Positions 1-11,376 of a stretch of DNA of 64,000 nucleotides are shown here, piece by piece. Source of the stretch: Synechococcus sp. UW140 (GTDB lineage: Bacteria > Cyanobacteriota > Cyanobacteriia > PCC-6307 > Cyanobiaceae); NCBI GenBank assembly GCA_945875915.1, contig CAMCMT010000012.1:1-64000 (forward strand), given 5' to 3'. Below the pieces are notes generated by a model. It made no database searches, was not told where the DNA came from, and was given only the letters and a program-made list of their open reading frames with translations. The position numbers were made by a program, and so were the translations under genes. Position 1 is the first letter of the stretch. Each line of letters starts with the position of its first letter.

Positions 1-836
1 ATCGGGCTGTAGCGAAAGGCGTTTTCCAGCAGGTTGGCCAAGATTTCGGCCACGGCTCCGCCGGCGCCCCGCCAGTTCGGCAGCTGCTGGGGGCCCTGCC
101 AGAGCCGCCCCTGGAGGCTGGCGGTGGCGGCGGCCCGCTCCAGCAGGGGCGTGAGCCATTCGGCCAGGGGCTGCTGGGCGGGGCCATCCAGGGAGGGGGG
201 CAGCAGCAGGGGTTCGGCCTGGGGGCCGGCGGCCACCAGGGGGGTGGGCCGGGCCAGCTGGTCGATGGCATCGACATAGCGGTTGAGCTGCCGTTGCTCT
301 GCCAGCAGGTTTTCGACCAACGGCCGGTTGAGCGGATCCCGTTCCAGCCGACGCAAGAGCAGCTGGCCGAAGGTGCGCAGGGCGGCCAGCGGGTTGCGGA
401 GCTGGTGCACGAGCAGCTGTAGTTGGCCGTCCTGCTGGGCCAGGGCGCGGCTGAGCTGCTGCTGCTCCAGGTCCAGGCCCAGGGCCTCGGTGAGGCAGCC
501 GGCCGTGGCTTGGAGGCGTTCGGCTAGGGCCTGGGGCCAGGGCCAGACCCTGCTATCCACCCGCAGGGCGCCTACTAGCTGGGGGCCATCGCGCAGGGGC
601 AGCCAGCGCCGGGTTACGGCCTGGGGCAGGGGGGCTAGGTCCAGGTCGGTTGGGCCTGGGCCGGCGGCCAGGACCTGGGCCGAATCGGGCCACTGGCCGA
701 TGGGTTCCAGGGCGGGCTTGCCGTTGTCCGAGGGAATGGTGAGATACACCACCAAGGTCACCAGGTCGGGGCGATCACCGAACTGGGCAAGTTGCTGCTT
801 CAGCAGGGCGATCAGGCGGGCGGAGACAGGCGTCAT
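1..836 (-). CDS. Sensor histidine kinase, C-terminus cut by window edge
   Basis: The frame opens at an ATG and runs off the left end, so about 278 residues are visible. An H-box reading LLVHQLRNPLAALRTF lies near residue 144, with the phospho-accepting histidine in VHQLRNP, and an N-box, NLLENAFRYSP, sits at the very edge. The ATP-lid motifs lie outside the window. The first ~130 residues contain no membrane segment and look like a soluble sensory region, so the kinase is probably cytoplasmic. The signal sensed and the partner regulator cannot be told from here. It is transcribed away from the DUF3155 gene. The family assignment is firm; the specific identity is not. Confidence 0.88.
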   Translation of the reverse strand, partial: MTPVSARLIALLKQQLAQFGDRPDLVTLVVYLTIPSDNGKPALEPIGQWPDSAQVLAAGPGPTDLDLAPLPQAVTRRWLPLRDGPQLVGALRVDSRVWPWPQALAERLQATAGCLTEALGLDLEQQQLSRALAQQDGQLQLLVHQLRNPLAALRTFGQLLLRRLERDPLNRPLVENLLAEQRQLNRYVDAIDQLARPTPLVAAGPQAEPLLLPPSLDGPAQQPLAEWLTPLLERAAATASLQGRLWQGPQQLPNWRGAGGAVAEILANLLENAFRYSP

Positions 837-1254
837 CGGCGCTGATCCCGAAGCTGGTGGGAAATTTTCGAATCCCGTGTTCGAAATCTGGGGAAAAGTC
901 TTAAGATGCAAGTATCGACCAACACCTTGCGGACCGGGAACGGACCCAAGGGCAATGTCGCGACAGTCTTTGTTGCGGATTTGCCGTAATCAGGCTACAG
1001 CAGGAGCAGTTACGTTCCCTTGCTGTTTGGCTGCCTGCCCACCAGGCGGCCATGTCGCTGTCAGTGCGGTTGCCGTAGGCCACCCCTCACCGGGTGGCCT
1101 GCGGCGCCCTCCCTCCCGGTAAACAGACGTTTGGGCGTTCCAGGGCCAGTGGCCCCGCCATCAGGCGGGTTCCCTGGCCAGACCGGATTGGTACGGCGTC
1201 GTCCCTTTCCTTCCAAGTCCCATCCCTCAGCCTCCCTCTCGGGGAGTGAAGTCC
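837..1254. other. Long intergenic region with inverted repeats, candidate structured leader
   Basis: About 420 bases separate two divergent genes. Two copies of TTCGAA (867-872 and 880-885) form an inverted repeat, TTTCGAA-N7-TTCGAAA. A possible -10 element, TAAGAT, lies at 902-907, 16 bases after the second copy. Two hairpins follow: a perfect 8-bp stem GGCCACCC/GGGTGGCC at 1078-1099, and a nested one (outer CCAGGG/CCCTGG, inner CCCGCC/GGCGGG) at 1140-1177. Short frames here have no protein character. A structured 5' leader of the DUF3155 gene or an independent small RNA are both possible; the promoter assignment is only a guess. Confidence 0.4.
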
Positions 1255-1626
1255 ATGTCCAAGAAGCGCAAGCGCATCAGCCGTCGTCGTTTGGCCGGAC
1301 AGCGCGTGCTGGCCCATGTGCCGACCCACAACCTGGAAACCGGAGATCACAAGCCGGTCACCGCTGCTCGCCGTTATATCGCCGAGTCGTCCCTGGTGGC
1401 ACCAGCCCTACTGAACGTGCGCCGCAATGAGCACACCACCGATCGCTTCTTCTGGGGCGAGAAGGGCCTGTTCAGCGCCCAGTACGCCGAAGAGAACCAC
1501 TTCCTGTTCCCATCCCTGCGCGCCATCGTCGATCGCATCGGTGAGGACGCCCTCTTTGCCGGCCTAGAAGCCATGGCCGCCGACGACTGGGAGGAAATGG
1601 AGGAGTACGAATACGCCTTCGTTTGA
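1255..1626 (+). CDS. DUF3155 family protein
   Basis: A 123-residue soluble protein. It has a very basic N-terminus (SKKRKRISRRR), a central RRNEHTTDRFFWGEKGLF block and an acidic tail (DDWEEMEEYEYAF). I recognise this as the cyanobacterial DUF3155 family, whose function is unknown. An in-frame GTG lies nine bases earlier at 1246, but the ATG at 1255 has GGGGAG at 1241-1246 as a ribosome-binding site and gives the usual family start, so I chose it. The basic head and acidic tail would suit nucleic-acid or ribosome contact, which is inference only. The gene follows a long structured leader. Confidence 0.85.
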   Translation: MSKKRKRISRRRLAGQRVLAHVPTHNLETGDHKPVTAARRYIAESSLVAPALLNVRRNEHTTDRFFWGEKGLFSAQYAEENHFLFPSLRAIVDRIGEDALFAGLEAMAADDWEEMEEYEYAFV

Positions 1627-1773
1627 GCTTGACAACCTGGGTCGGCTTGCCAGCCCGGCCTGCCTGATCCCTGCCCATCGATTGCGGGCAGTTCAGCCCA
1701 TCCCACTGCCTTGTCCCCCCTAGTCAGGGGGCAGGACTATGGGATTTTTTATGGCCCTGGGGCGGCTGGGCGT

Positions 1774-2391
1774 TCAGCCCTGGTCTGGATCGATAAACCG
1801 GCCGATCGCCGGCAGCAGCTCGGCATCGATTCCGTGCTGACCAGCCGTGGCGATCAGCTCCACCCTGGCCCGCTGCAGCTGTAGAAGCCGCAATAGCTCT
1901 TCGCTGGCTGCGTAGGGCACCACCGGGTCGTTCTTGCCATGGGTGAGCAGCACTTGGGGCATGGCCGGTTTGGCTTGCCAGCCTGGGTGGGGGTAGCCGC
2001 TGCAGGACACGATCCCCTCCAAGGCCAGCTCGCTGCCCCCATCCAGGGCCATGGCCGCCCCCTGGGAGAAGCCGAGCAGCACCGTCTGCTCCAGGGGCAG
2101 GCTGCGCCCTAGGGCCTCCAGGCGCGCCCGCAGGGCCAGCCGGGCCTGGGGCAGATCCGGCCAGCTGCGGTCCTGCAGGTCGTACCACTGGCGACCGGAA
2201 CCGCCCGGATGGGGTTGGGGTGCCCGCAGGGCCACCAGTTGGCGCCGCTCGCCACAGAGAAGTCGGCCCAGCTCGAGCAGGTCATCGGCATCGGCTCCCC
2301 AACCGTGCAGAAGCACCAGGCGTTTGCCGGCAGCTTCGGGCCCGCTTTGCAGGGCTTCGCCGACGGCTTGATCTCCTTGCCAGGTCTCCAT
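1774..2391 (-). CDS. Alpha/beta hydrolase, phospholipase/carboxylesterase family
   Basis: A 205-residue cytoplasmic serine hydrolase of the small carboxylesterase type. Visible are the oxyanion-side [12 protein letters not shown] near residue 27, the nucleophile elbow [11 protein letters not shown] with the catalytic serine in GFSQG, the aspartate in [12 protein letters not shown], and the histidine in TAGQHGID close to the C-terminus, which completes the triad. The substrate is not predictable; members of this family hydrolyse short acyl esters or lysophospholipids. It is transcribed away from purH, with about 130 bases between the starts. Confidence 0.85.
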   Translation of the reverse strand: METWQGDQAVGEALQSGPEAAGKRLVLLHGWGADADDLLELGRLLCGERRQLVALRAPQPHPGGSGRQWYDLQDRSWPDLPQARLALRARLEALGRSLPLEQTVLLGFSQGAAMALDGGSELALEGIVSCSGYPHPGWQAKPAMPQVLLTHGKNDPVVPYAASEELLRLLQLQRARVELIATAGQHGIDAELLPAIGRFIDPDQG

Positions 2392-2519
2392 CGGTTCCGG
2401 CGCGCTTGCGCATCAACTGGCACCCATGCTGCTTTGTTCCAGGGCCCAACCTGCGGGTTCCCTGCTGTGTTGGGCTCGCGGGCTTGCTGCGTAGGTTGGC
2501 CCCAGCCCCAGTGAGTGCG

Positions 2520-4127
2520 ATGGCCCCTACGGCCCTTCTGAGTGTGTCGGACAAACAGGGTCTGGTGCCCTTGGCGGAAGCCCTGCATCGGCTGCATGGC
2601 TTTCGGCTGCTCTCCAGCGGCGGCACGGCCTCGGCCCTGGAAGCGGCCGGTCTCCCCGTGACCCGGGTGGCTGAGTACACCGGCGCTCCCGAAATCCTCG
2701 GCGGCCGGGTCAAGACCCTGCACCCCCGCGTCCATGGCGGCATCCTGGCCAAGCGCGACGACCCCTCCCACCAGGCCGACCTGGCCGCCCAGGCGATCGA
2801 TCCGATCGATGTGGTGGTGGTCAACCTCTATCCCTTCCGTGAAACGGTGGCCGATCCCGGCGTGAGCTGGGCATCGGCGATCGAAAACATCGATATCGGC
2901 GGCCCAGCCATGGTGCGTGCCGCGGCTAAAAACCACGCCGATGTGGCGGTGCTCACGAGCCCAAGCCAATACGACGCCTTCCTGGCCGCCCTGGCCGCCG
3001 GCCGGGTCGATGCTGACCTGCGCTGCCAGTTAGCCCTGGAAGCCTTCCGCCACACGGCCAGCTACGACAGCGCCATCAGCACCTGGATGGCCTCCCGCCC
3101 CGAACTCGCCAGGGCTGAAGGCTCCCTAGGCCAGGAGCTCGCCCCTGGCGACGGCGTCCCCCTGCGCCTGGAGCTGCCCCTGCAGCAAGGCCTGCGCTAC
3201 GGCGAAAACCCCCACCAGCCCGCCCGTTGGTACAGCCAGAGCGGCGCCGGCTGGGGCGGCGCCATCCAGCTCCAGGGCAAGGAGCTCAGCTACAACAACC
3301 TGATCGACCTGGAGGCCGCCCTGGCGACCGTGCGGGAGTTCGGCTACGGCCCAGTCGATTCCGCCGGGGAGTCCAACGCTGGCCAAAATGCCGCCGTGGT
3401 GGTGAAGCACACCAATCCCTGTGGCGTGGCCACCGGGGCCGATCCGGCCGGGGCCCTGGGCCGGGCGCTGGATGCCGATCGGGTTTCGGCCTTCGGCGGC
3501 ATCGTCGCCCTCAACGGTCCGGTCGATGCCGCAGCGGCCAGCCAGCTCACCAGCCTGTTTCTGGAGTGTGTGGTGGCTCCGGCCTTCAGCCCTGAGGCGC
3601 TCCAGCTGCTGGCGGCCAAGCCCAACCTGCGGCTCCTGGAGCTGGCTCCGGCCGCCCTGGCCCTGGCCTCGGGGGTGCAGCTGCGCAGCCTGCTGGGCGG
3701 GCTGCTGGTGCAGGACCTCGATAACGAGCCGGTCCAGGAGGACGGCTGGCAGGTGGTGAGTGCCCGCCAGCCCAGCGCCGCCGAATTCGACGACCTGCGC
3801 TTCGCCTGGCGCCTGGTGCGCCACGTGCGCTCCAACGCCATCGTGGTGGCCGCCGCGGGCCAGAGCCTGGGGATTGGCGCTGGCCAGATGAACCGGGTCG
3901 GCTCGGCCCGTCTGGCCCTCGAGGCAGCCGGGGAGCGGGCCCAGGGGGCCGTTTTGGCCAGCGATGGCTTCTTTCCCTTCGATGACACCGTGCGCCTGGC
4001 GGCCTCCTGTGGCATCGCGGCGGTGATCCAGCCGGGCGGCAGCATGCGCGATGGCGACTCGATCAAGGCCTGCGATGCGCTGGGCTTGGCGATGGTGACC
4101 ACGGGCCGGCGCCACTTTTTGCATTAA
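2520..4127 (+). CDS. purH: Bifunctional AICAR formyltransferase / IMP cyclohydrolase
   Basis: PurH catalyses the last two steps of IMP synthesis: formylation of AICAR with 10-formyl-tetrahydrofolate, then ring closure. The 535-residue product has an N-terminal MGS-like cyclohydrolase domain ([35 protein letters not shown]) and a C-terminal transformylase domain with [19 protein letters not shown] and [13 protein letters not shown]. The frame is open far upstream, but ATG 2520 gives the family start. An in-frame GTG at 2511 is the alternative. Length is normal and no defect is visible. Confidence 0.97.
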   Translation: MAPTALLSVSDKQGLVPLAEALHRLHGFRLLSSGGTASALEAAGLPVTRVAEYTGAPEILGGRVKTLHPRVHGGILAKRDDPSHQADLAAQAIDPIDVVVVNLYPFRETVADPGVSWASAIENIDIGGPAMVRAAAKNHADVAVLTSPSQYDAFLAALAAGRVDADLRCQLALEAFRHTASYDSAISTWMASRPELARAEGSLGQELAPGDGVPLRLELPLQQGLRYGENPHQPARWYSQSGAGWGGAIQLQGKELSYNNLIDLEAALATVREFGYGPVDSAGESNAGQNAAVVVKHTNPCGVATGADPAGALGRALDADRVSAFGGIVALNGPVDAAAASQLTSLFLECVVAPAFSPEALQLLAAKPNLRLLELAPAALALASGVQLRSLLGGLLVQDLDNEPVQEDGWQVVSARQPSAAEFDDLRFAWRLVRHVRSNAIVVAAAGQSLGIGAGQMNRVGSARLALEAAGERAQGAVLASDGFFPFDDTVRLAASCGIAAVIQPGGSMRDGDSIKACDALGLAMVTTGRRHFLH

Positions 4128-4202
4128 ACCCTGCATTTAGCTCCTCCATGGCAGGGCGGCCTGGGCGGGCAGTAGCTTCGCCTCCATTGCCGAGTCCCCC
4201 CC

Positions 4203-4664
4203 ATGCCGGAAGCCCTAGCCTTCAATCTCAACTTCCTCCATCCGCTGCTGATGTGGGGACTGCTGGCCCTGTCGGGCTATTCGATGTTTCTTGGCATCAA
4301 GGCCAAGAAAACCCGCACCGCCACCCCGGAAGAGCGCAAGGCCCTGATCAAGGGCCAATTCGGCAGTCGCCACTTCCAGATCGGCAGCATCGTGCTGGCC
4401 GTCATGGTGCTCGGCACCTTCGGCGGCATGGCCGTCACCTACCTCAATAACGGCAAGCTGTTTGTCGGCCCCCACCTGCTGGTGGGGATTTCGATGACGT
4501 GCCTGATCGCCCTTGCCGCCTCCCTGATCCCGCTGATCCAGAAGGGCAACCTGATTGCCCGCAAGGTCCATGTGGGCTTGAACATGGGCCTGATGACCCT
4601 GTTCCTTTGGCAGGCCGTCACCGGCATGCAAATCGTCAACAAGATCTGGACGAGCCGCACCTGA
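4203..4664 (+). CDS. DUF4079 family membrane protein
   Basis: A 153-residue integral membrane protein. Four hydrophobic segments are visible, around residues 10-30, 60-80, 90-115 and 125-145, with histidines at the helix borders (FLHPLLMWG, GPHLLVGI, KVHVGLNMG). I recognise it as the DUF4079 family found in cyanobacteria and plastids. The helix-border histidines resemble haem-binding four-helix membrane proteins, but a haem role is inference. It follows purH by 75 bases on the same strand and may be co-transcribed; no terminator is evident between them. Confidence 0.8.
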   Translation: MPEALAFNLNFLHPLLMWGLLALSGYSMFLGIKAKKTRTATPEERKALIKGQFGSRHFQIGSIVLAVMVLGTFGGMAVTYLNNGKLFVGPHLLVGISMTCLIALAASLIPLIQKGNLIARKVHVGLNMGLMTLFLWQAVTGMQIVNKIWTSRT

Positions 4665-4716
4665 GCTGGGCTGGCTGTCCCGCTTCCCCAATCCCAGAGG
4701 CCCGCGGGCCTGAGCC

Positions 4717-5352
4717 TCAGAACTGGGCGCGCTTGGGTGGCGGGCAGGCCAGGTTGTGGCAGGCGTGGAAGTCTTCCTGCACCTTCCAGGTGAGCTTGCG
4801 GGACACCTGGCGCACGATCTGGCGCAGCAGGTGGTCGCCGCTGGTCTGCACCAGGCTCTCCGGCAGCAGGGTGATCACGCCCGGCAGCTTGATCCACACG
4901 CTCAGGTCCAGCTCCCAGCGCACCAGGGTCAGGGCCGTATCCTCGCCCGCCTGGCCGAGCTGCAGGGAGGCGTTGAACTCCACGTCGTAGAGCTCCTGGA
5001 GCTTGCTCTCCCCAGCCGCCTGGGGCACGTTCACAATGCGGTAGACGCCGGCGCTTTGGGGGAGCAGCTCCAGGCCGATGGTGGGTTCCACCTCAAAGCC
5101 GAAGTTGCCGAAGCGCCCCAGGGTGAGCACGTAACCATTGCTGCCGAGCGGATCAACCCCCATTGGCGCCGCGCAGCGGCGGAACCAGCCATCATGGCGG
5201 TCTAAATAGGCCTCCACCGTTGCTGCCGGCGCTTCCATCTCCATGAGGTCGCTGAAATGGCTGCTGTAGCAGCGCAGCTTCGGGTCGGCGCTGTCGCGCA
5301 GCAGACCCGGGAGCTCAGCGGCGGCAATCGGAGCGGAAAGGGAGGTGGTCAA
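4717..5352 (-). CDS. DUF1997 family protein
   Basis: A 211-residue soluble protein with no membrane segment. I recognise the DUF1997 family, shared by cyanobacteria and plastids, of unknown function. Supporting segments are RCYSSHFSDLMEMEAPAATV near the N-terminus, GRFGNFGFEVEPTIGLELLP in the middle and QIVRQVSRKLTWKVQEDFH near the C-terminus. The frame begins at a TTG (5352); the first ATG is about 35 residues in and would cut conserved-looking sequence, so TTG is preferred with some doubt. It converges on the DUF4079 gene. Confidence 0.8.
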   Translation of the reverse strand: MTTSLSAPIAAAELPGLLRDSADPKLRCYSSHFSDLMEMEAPAATVEAYLDRHDGWFRRCAAPMGVDPLGSNGYVLTLGRFGNFGFEVEPTIGLELLPQSAGVYRIVNVPQAAGESKLQELYDVEFNASLQLGQAGEDTALTLVRWELDLSVWIKLPGVITLLPESLVQTSGDHLLRQIVRQVSRKLTWKVQEDFHACHNLACPPPKRAQF

Positions 5353-5493
5353 AGGGATTGCAGACTCCTCAACGCCCGCAGGCGCAATCGATGAACCAAT
5401 GTAAAGCCAGGGCCTGAGTGGCTTGGCAGCAAATGCGACAGCGCCCGTTGGCCAATGGGTGCTGTCCCATTGGCCGGCGTCTGAGTTGGCAGC

Positions 5494-6744
5494 TCACGTG
5501 GCACAGAGATCCATCAGACGATGGATCACATCCTCCACGACCCGGTCCGGGGTGGAGGCGCCGGAGGTGATCCCCACCCGCAGGGGGCCGGCAGGCAGGA
5601 AGGGCTCCAGGAGCTCCAGCTCGGCGCCAAGCGGCTTGTGCTCGATGCGGTTGCCCGGTCCGATCCGCTCGGGCGTGTCGATGTGGAAGGAACGGATGCC
5701 GCGGCTTTCGGCGATTTCCTGCAGGTGGGTGGTGTTGGAGGAGTTGTAGCCGCCGATCACCACCATCAGGTCGAGCGGTTCGTCCACCAGGGAGATGATG
5801 GCGTCCTGGCGCTCCTGGGTGGCATCACAGATCGTGTTGAAGGCCAGGAAATGCTCCTGGAGTTCCTGGGGGCCGTAGCGGCGCAGCATCGTGCGCTCGA
5901 ACAGCCGGCCGATTTCTTCGGTTTCGCTCTTGAGCATGGTGGTCTGGTTGGCAACGCCGATGCGGACCAGGTCCCGGTCGGGATCGAAGCCTGGTGAGCA
6001 GGCCTGGGCAAAACGGGCCATGAAGGCGTCCCGATTCAGGGCCGTTCCCTGGCCAGCCCCTGTGGGGCTGGCATCAGCGCCCTCGCCAGCAGCGCTGGCG
6101 AGGATGTAGTTGCTCACCATCTGGGCCTCGGCCAGGTCGAGCACCACCAAGTAGGTGCCGGCAAAGGAGCTGGTGGCGAGGGTTTCCTCGTGCTTCACCT
6201 TGCCGTGAATAACCGAGGTGAAGGCATGCTTTTTATGCTTCTCCACCGTGTTCCACACCTTCGAGACCCAGGGGCAGGTGGTATCGACGATGTGGCAGCC
6301 GCGCTCGTTCAGCAGCTGCATCTCCTGCACGGTGGCGCCAAAGGCTGGCAGGATCACCACGTCGCCGCTGGCCACATCGGAAAAGTCCTTCACCCCTTCC
6401 TCCACCGGGATGAACAGCACGTCCATCTCGCGCAGATGGTGGTTCACCGAGGGGTTATGGATGATCTCGTTGGTGATCCAGAGCCGTTCGGTGGGATAAT
6501 GGCGCCTGGTTTCGTAGGCCATGGCCACGGCCCGTTCCACGCCCCAGCAGAAGCCGAAGGCCTCGGCCAGTTTGACGCTGAGGCGCCCGTGCTCGAGGGC
6601 GTAGCCGTTTTCGCGGATCTTGGCGACTAGGTCGCTCTGGTAGGCCCGCTCCAGACTGCCGGCCACCTCTTGGGCGCGGCCGAAGCCGCGGCGGTTGTAG
6701 CGCTCCGAGTGGTGCAGCGATCGCTTGAAGGCATGGGTATCCAC
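5494..6744 (-). CDS. ispH: 4-hydroxy-3-methylbut-2-enyl diphosphate reductase
   Basis: IspH makes IPP and DMAPP from HMBPP, the last step of the MEP isoprenoid pathway, which feeds carotenoid, chlorophyll and quinone synthesis. The three iron-sulfur cysteines lie in [21 protein letters not shown] and [11 protein letters not shown]. The product is 416 residues, the long cyanobacterial/plant-type form. I chose the GTG at 6744, giving [20 protein letters not shown], the usual picocyanobacterial start; the frame stays open to an ATG at 6804. A glycine/alanine-rich stretch after NYILAS looks like a lineage-specific insertion. Confidence 0.95.
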   Translation of the reverse strand: MDTHAFKRSLHHSERYNRRGFGRAQEVAGSLERAYQSDLVAKIRENGYALEHGRLSVKLAEAFGFCWGVERAVAMAYETRRHYPTERLWITNEIIHNPSVNHHLREMDVLFIPVEEGVKDFSDVASGDVVILPAFGATVQEMQLLNERGCHIVDTTCPWVSKVWNTVEKHKKHAFTSVIHGKVKHEETLATSSFAGTYLVVLDLAEAQMVSNYILASAAGEGADASPTGAGQGTALNRDAFMARFAQACSPGFDPDRDLVRIGVANQTTMLKSETEEIGRLFERTMLRRYGPQELQEHFLAFNTICDATQERQDAIISLVDEPLDLMVVIGGYNSSNTTHLQEIAESRGIRSFHIDTPERIGPGNRIEHKPLGAELELLEPFLPAGPLRVGITSGASTPDRVVEDVIHRLMDLCAT

Positions 6745-6830
6745 AGGGCTGATCACGGCTTGCGGCAACTCTATGGGGCCCGGCTGACCGGCTGCCGTTC
6801 CCATCGTTCAGACCGTCAACTCGCCTGGCC

Positions 6831-6861
6831 AAGCAAAAGCCCCCGGTGCAAACCGGGGGCT
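6831..6861 (-). terminator. Rho-independent terminator after the PII gene
   Basis: Read on the minus strand this is a perfect 8-bp stem, AGCCCCCG/CGGGGGCT, with a GTTTGCAC loop region, followed by TTTTGCTT. It lies about 45 bases past the PII stop codon, so it should end the amt-PII transcript before ispH. Confidence 0.85.
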
Positions 6862-6905
6862 AGGGGCCCCAGGGGGGCGGGGGCTTGAACGCGAAAGCTC
6901 AGGCT

Positions 6906-8703
<1,798 letters not shown>

Positions 8704-8765
8704 GAAAGAGGTAGGCCTATCCGGTTATCGCCCGGGTACCTTCCCCGCATTCGCTGGCTTGATCT

Positions 8766-8779
8766 GTATCAAAGTGAAC
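8766..8779 (-). promoter_or_regulatory. Candidate NtcA box upstream of amt
   Basis: On the minus strand the site reads GTT-N8-TAC, matching five of six bases of the NtcA consensus GTA-N8-TAC and keeping the GT-N10-AC core. It lies 63 bases before the amt start. No convincing -10 hexamer sits at the expected ~22 bases downstream, so this is a plausible site only. Confidence 0.35.
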
Positions 8780-8812
8780 CAAATCAAGGGTTGGTTTTTC
8801 AGGAGATGCAAT

Positions 8813-9631
8813 TCAGCTGTGGGGCTGAACGGCCGCCAGGCCCAGCCAATGAATGGCCGTGGCCGAGAAGCTATAGACGCAGGGCAGCATCTCCACCCCG
8901 GCAGCGAGGGCCTGGCGGAACAGCTCGCCGTAGCGCGGGTCGGCCTGGTCGCCCGGTGCAAAGCGGCTCACATCGGCGCGGCTGAGGCAGGGCACCAGCA
9001 CCCCCCGGGCGTCAGGCAGCAGGGCGGTGAGCTCCTCCAGGTGTTTCTGGCCCCGCTCGGTGACGGTGTCGGGGAACAGGGCCAAATCGCCGTCGGTCCA
9101 GGTGGTGTTTTTCACCTCCAGGTAGATCGGCCGCTGGTCGCTGTTGGCGGCGCTGGGGGTAAGCAGCAGGTCGATGCGGCTGCGGCGATTCAGTCCGTAG
9201 GGCACTTCGGCGCGGATGGATTCAATCGGCCCTAACCAGGGCTCAAGCAGGCCGGCAACGATCGTCGCTTTCACCAGGTGATTGGGCAGGGCTGTGTTGA
9301 TGCCCACCCAGAGCGGCTCGCCCGCGGTGCCGATCACTTCGGCCTGCTCCCAGGTCCAGGCCAGCTTGCGGGTGGGCGAGGGGGCATAGCGCAGCCGCAC
9401 CCGGCCACCCGGCAGCAGCACGCCCGTCATCGGGCCGGTGTTGGGGCAGTGGGCCGTCACAACCTCGCCGCTGGCCAGCTCCACATCGGCCAGGAAGCGC
9501 TTGTAGCGCTTCACCAGCACCCCCTCCACCAGTCCCCCTAGGGGCCAGACCAGCTCTCCTGGGAGCGCCAGCAGCGTAGACACTTTGCCAGGACTAGGGG
9601 CCTGGGCTGGGCTTGGGGCCGTCGGGGACAT
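8813..9631 (-). CDS. sfsA: SfsA family DNA/RNA nuclease-like protein
   Basis: A 272-residue protein of the SfsA family, first described as affecting sugar fermentation and later linked to nucleic-acid cleavage. The fold signatures are VKRYKRFLADVELASGE, AHCPNTGPMTG, YGLNRRSRIDLLL, IYLEVKNTTW and FPDTVTERGQKHLEEL; the Asp and Glu-x-Lys of the second half resemble a PD-(D/E)xK nuclease core. The first ~30 residues are a variable, proline-rich extension. It lies upstream of amt on the same strand with about 110 bases between, and diverges from murJ. Its physiological role here is unknown. Confidence 0.92.
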   Translation of the reverse strand: MSPTAPSPAQAPSPGKVSTLLALPGELVWPLGGLVEGVLVKRYKRFLADVELASGEVVTAHCPNTGPMTGVLLPGGRVRLRYAPSPTRKLAWTWEQAEVIGTAGEPLWVGINTALPNHLVKATIVAGLLEPWLGPIESIRAEVPYGLNRRSRIDLLLTPSAANSDQRPIYLEVKNTTWTDGDLALFPDTVTERGQKHLEELTALLPDARGVLVPCLSRADVSRFAPGDQADPRYGELFRQALAAGVEMLPCVYSFSATAIHWLGLAAVQPHS

Positions 9632-9734
9632 GGGGGAGCCGGCTGGAGCCGGCTTGCTGTCCGGCGGATCGGCCCATGGTGGCGTGCGCCCGGACGGGAG
9701 AATCGGCGCCAGTGAATGGCCGCGGCCCTACCGG

Positions 9735-11360
9735 ATGGCGAAATCCCTGCGCCGCATTGCCCTGGTGGTGGCCGTGGCAACGGCCCTCAGCAAGGTGGCC
9801 GGCCTGGTGCGGCAGACGGTGATCGCCGCTGCCTTTGGCGTCGGCATCGTCTACGACGCCTACAACTACGCCTACGTCCTGCCCGGCTTTTTGCTGGTGT
9901 TACTGGGGGGCATCAACGGCCCCTTCCATAGCGCCATGGTGAGTGTGTTGGCGCGGCGGCCCCGGGAGGAGGGGGCCCACGTGCTGGCCACGATCAACAC
10001 CCTGGTGGGAGTGGGCCTGGTGGGCGTCACCCTGGTGCTGGTGGTGGCCGCCGATCCCCTGATCACCCTGGTGGGCCCCGGTCTCGATGGACCGCGCCAT
10101 GCCATCGCCGTGCTCGAGCTGCGCTGGATGGCGCCGATGGCCCTGCTGGCGGGCCTAATTGGCCTCGGCTTTGGCGCCCTCAATGCCGCCGATGAGTTCT
10201 GGTTGCCCTCGGTGAGCCCCCTGCTCTCGAGCTTGGCCGTGATCGCTGGCCTGGGCCTGCTCTGGTGGCAACTCGGACCGGCGATCGCCCTACCGGAGCA
10301 GGCCGTGCTGGGCGGCGCGGTGCTGGCGGGCAGCACCCTGCTTGGGGCCCTGTTGCAATGGTTGATCCAGTTGCCCGCCCTGGCCCGCCAGGGGATGCAG
10401 CAGCTGACCCTCTCCTGGGACTGGCGCCATCCAGGCGTGCAGGAGGTGTTGAAGGTGATGGGCCCGGCCACCCTCTCCTCGGGGATGTTGCAGATCAATG
10501 TGTTCACCGATCTGTTCTTCGCCAGCGGCATCGTTGGCGCCGCGGCCGGCCTGGGCTACGCCAACCTGCTGGTGCAGACGCCCCTGGGCCTGCTCTCCAA
10601 CGTGCTGCTGGTGCCGCTGCTGCCGATCTATGCCCGGCTCACGGCCCCGGGCGATAGGCCGGAGCTGGTGACCCGCATCCGCCAGGGCTTGATGACGTCC
10701 AGCGCTGCCATGCTTCCGATTGGCGCATTGATGGTGGCCCTGGCGGGTCCGATCGTTGGCCTGGTCTATGAGCGCGGCGCCTTTGATCTTCAGGCGGCCC
10801 GGCTGGTGGGCGGCCTGCTCATGGCCTATGGGGTGGGCATGCCGGCTTACCTAGGCCGCGATGTGCTCGTGAGGGTTTTCTATGCCCTCGGCGATGGCAC
10901 CACCCCCTTCCGGTTCTCGATGGCCGGCATCGGCCTCAATGTGGTCTTCGATTGGACGTTGGTGGGCGGGCCGACGCCCTGGGGGCTCCAGCTGCCGGCC
11001 TTGAATTTCGGGGCGCCGGGTTTGGTGCTCGCCACTGTGGCGGTGAACGTGATCACCTGCCTGCTGCTACTGCTGGCCCTGCAGGCGCGGCTGGGGGGGT
11101 TGCCCCTGCGGCTTTGGGGCCGGGACAGCTTGCTCTTACTCGGATCAGCCCTGCTGGGCGGCCTGGTCGCCTGGGGCCTGTCCAATGCGATCGCCTGGCC
11201 GGCAGGACTGGAGGGCAAGCTGCTCAATTGTGGTCTAAGCGGGGGCCTGGGCCTGGGGGTTTACGGGCTGCTGGCCTCTGCCGCTGGGGTTCAGGAGGCG
11301 CGCCAGCTCACGGTTCAGCTCCGTCGCCAGCTGGCCCAGCGGCTCAAGCTCCGGCGCTGA
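9735..11360 (+). CDS. murJ: Lipid II flippase MurJ (MviN family)
   Basis: MurJ flips lipid II across the inner membrane for peptidoglycan synthesis. The 541-residue product is almost wholly hydrophobic, with about 14 helices, and begins KSLRRIALVVAVATALSKVAG then LVRQTVIAAAFGVG, the MurJ signature. Other family blocks are GGINGPFHSAMVSVLA and FYALGDGTTPFRFS. The frame is open from 9585, but ATG 9735 matches the family start. The C-terminus is basic (LRRQLAQRLKLRR). It lies divergent to sfsA. Confidence 0.95.
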   Translation: MAKSLRRIALVVAVATALSKVAGLVRQTVIAAAFGVGIVYDAYNYAYVLPGFLLVLLGGINGPFHSAMVSVLARRPREEGAHVLATINTLVGVGLVGVTLVLVVAADPLITLVGPGLDGPRHAIAVLELRWMAPMALLAGLIGLGFGALNAADEFWLPSVSPLLSSLAVIAGLGLLWWQLGPAIALPEQAVLGGAVLAGSTLLGALLQWLIQLPALARQGMQQLTLSWDWRHPGVQEVLKVMGPATLSSGMLQINVFTDLFFASGIVGAAAGLGYANLLVQTPLGLLSNVLLVPLLPIYARLTAPGDRPELVTRIRQGLMTSSAAMLPIGALMVALAGPIVGLVYERGAFDLQAARLVGGLLMAYGVGMPAYLGRDVLVRVFYALGDGTTPFRFSMAGIGLNVVFDWTLVGGPTPWGLQLPALNFGAPGLVLATVAVNVITCLLLLLALQARLGGLPLRLWGRDSLLLLGSALLGGLVAWGLSNAIAWPAGLEGKLLNCGLSGGLGLGVYGLLASAAGVQEARQLTVQLRRQLAQRLKLRR

Positions 11361-11376
11361 ACCTGCCCTGCCCGGT

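Noticed and set aside
837-1254. Known cyanobacterial small RNAs (Yfr1, 6S) or a riboswitch as explanation of the leader
   Set aside because: The Yfr1 core motif and a recognisable 6S or riboswitch consensus were not found; I kept only the generic description.
901-1430. Short frames on both strands in the leader before the DUF3155 gene
   Set aside because: They overlap one another, are rich in Arg/Ser/Trp as expected for GC-rich noise, and lack ribosome-binding sites.
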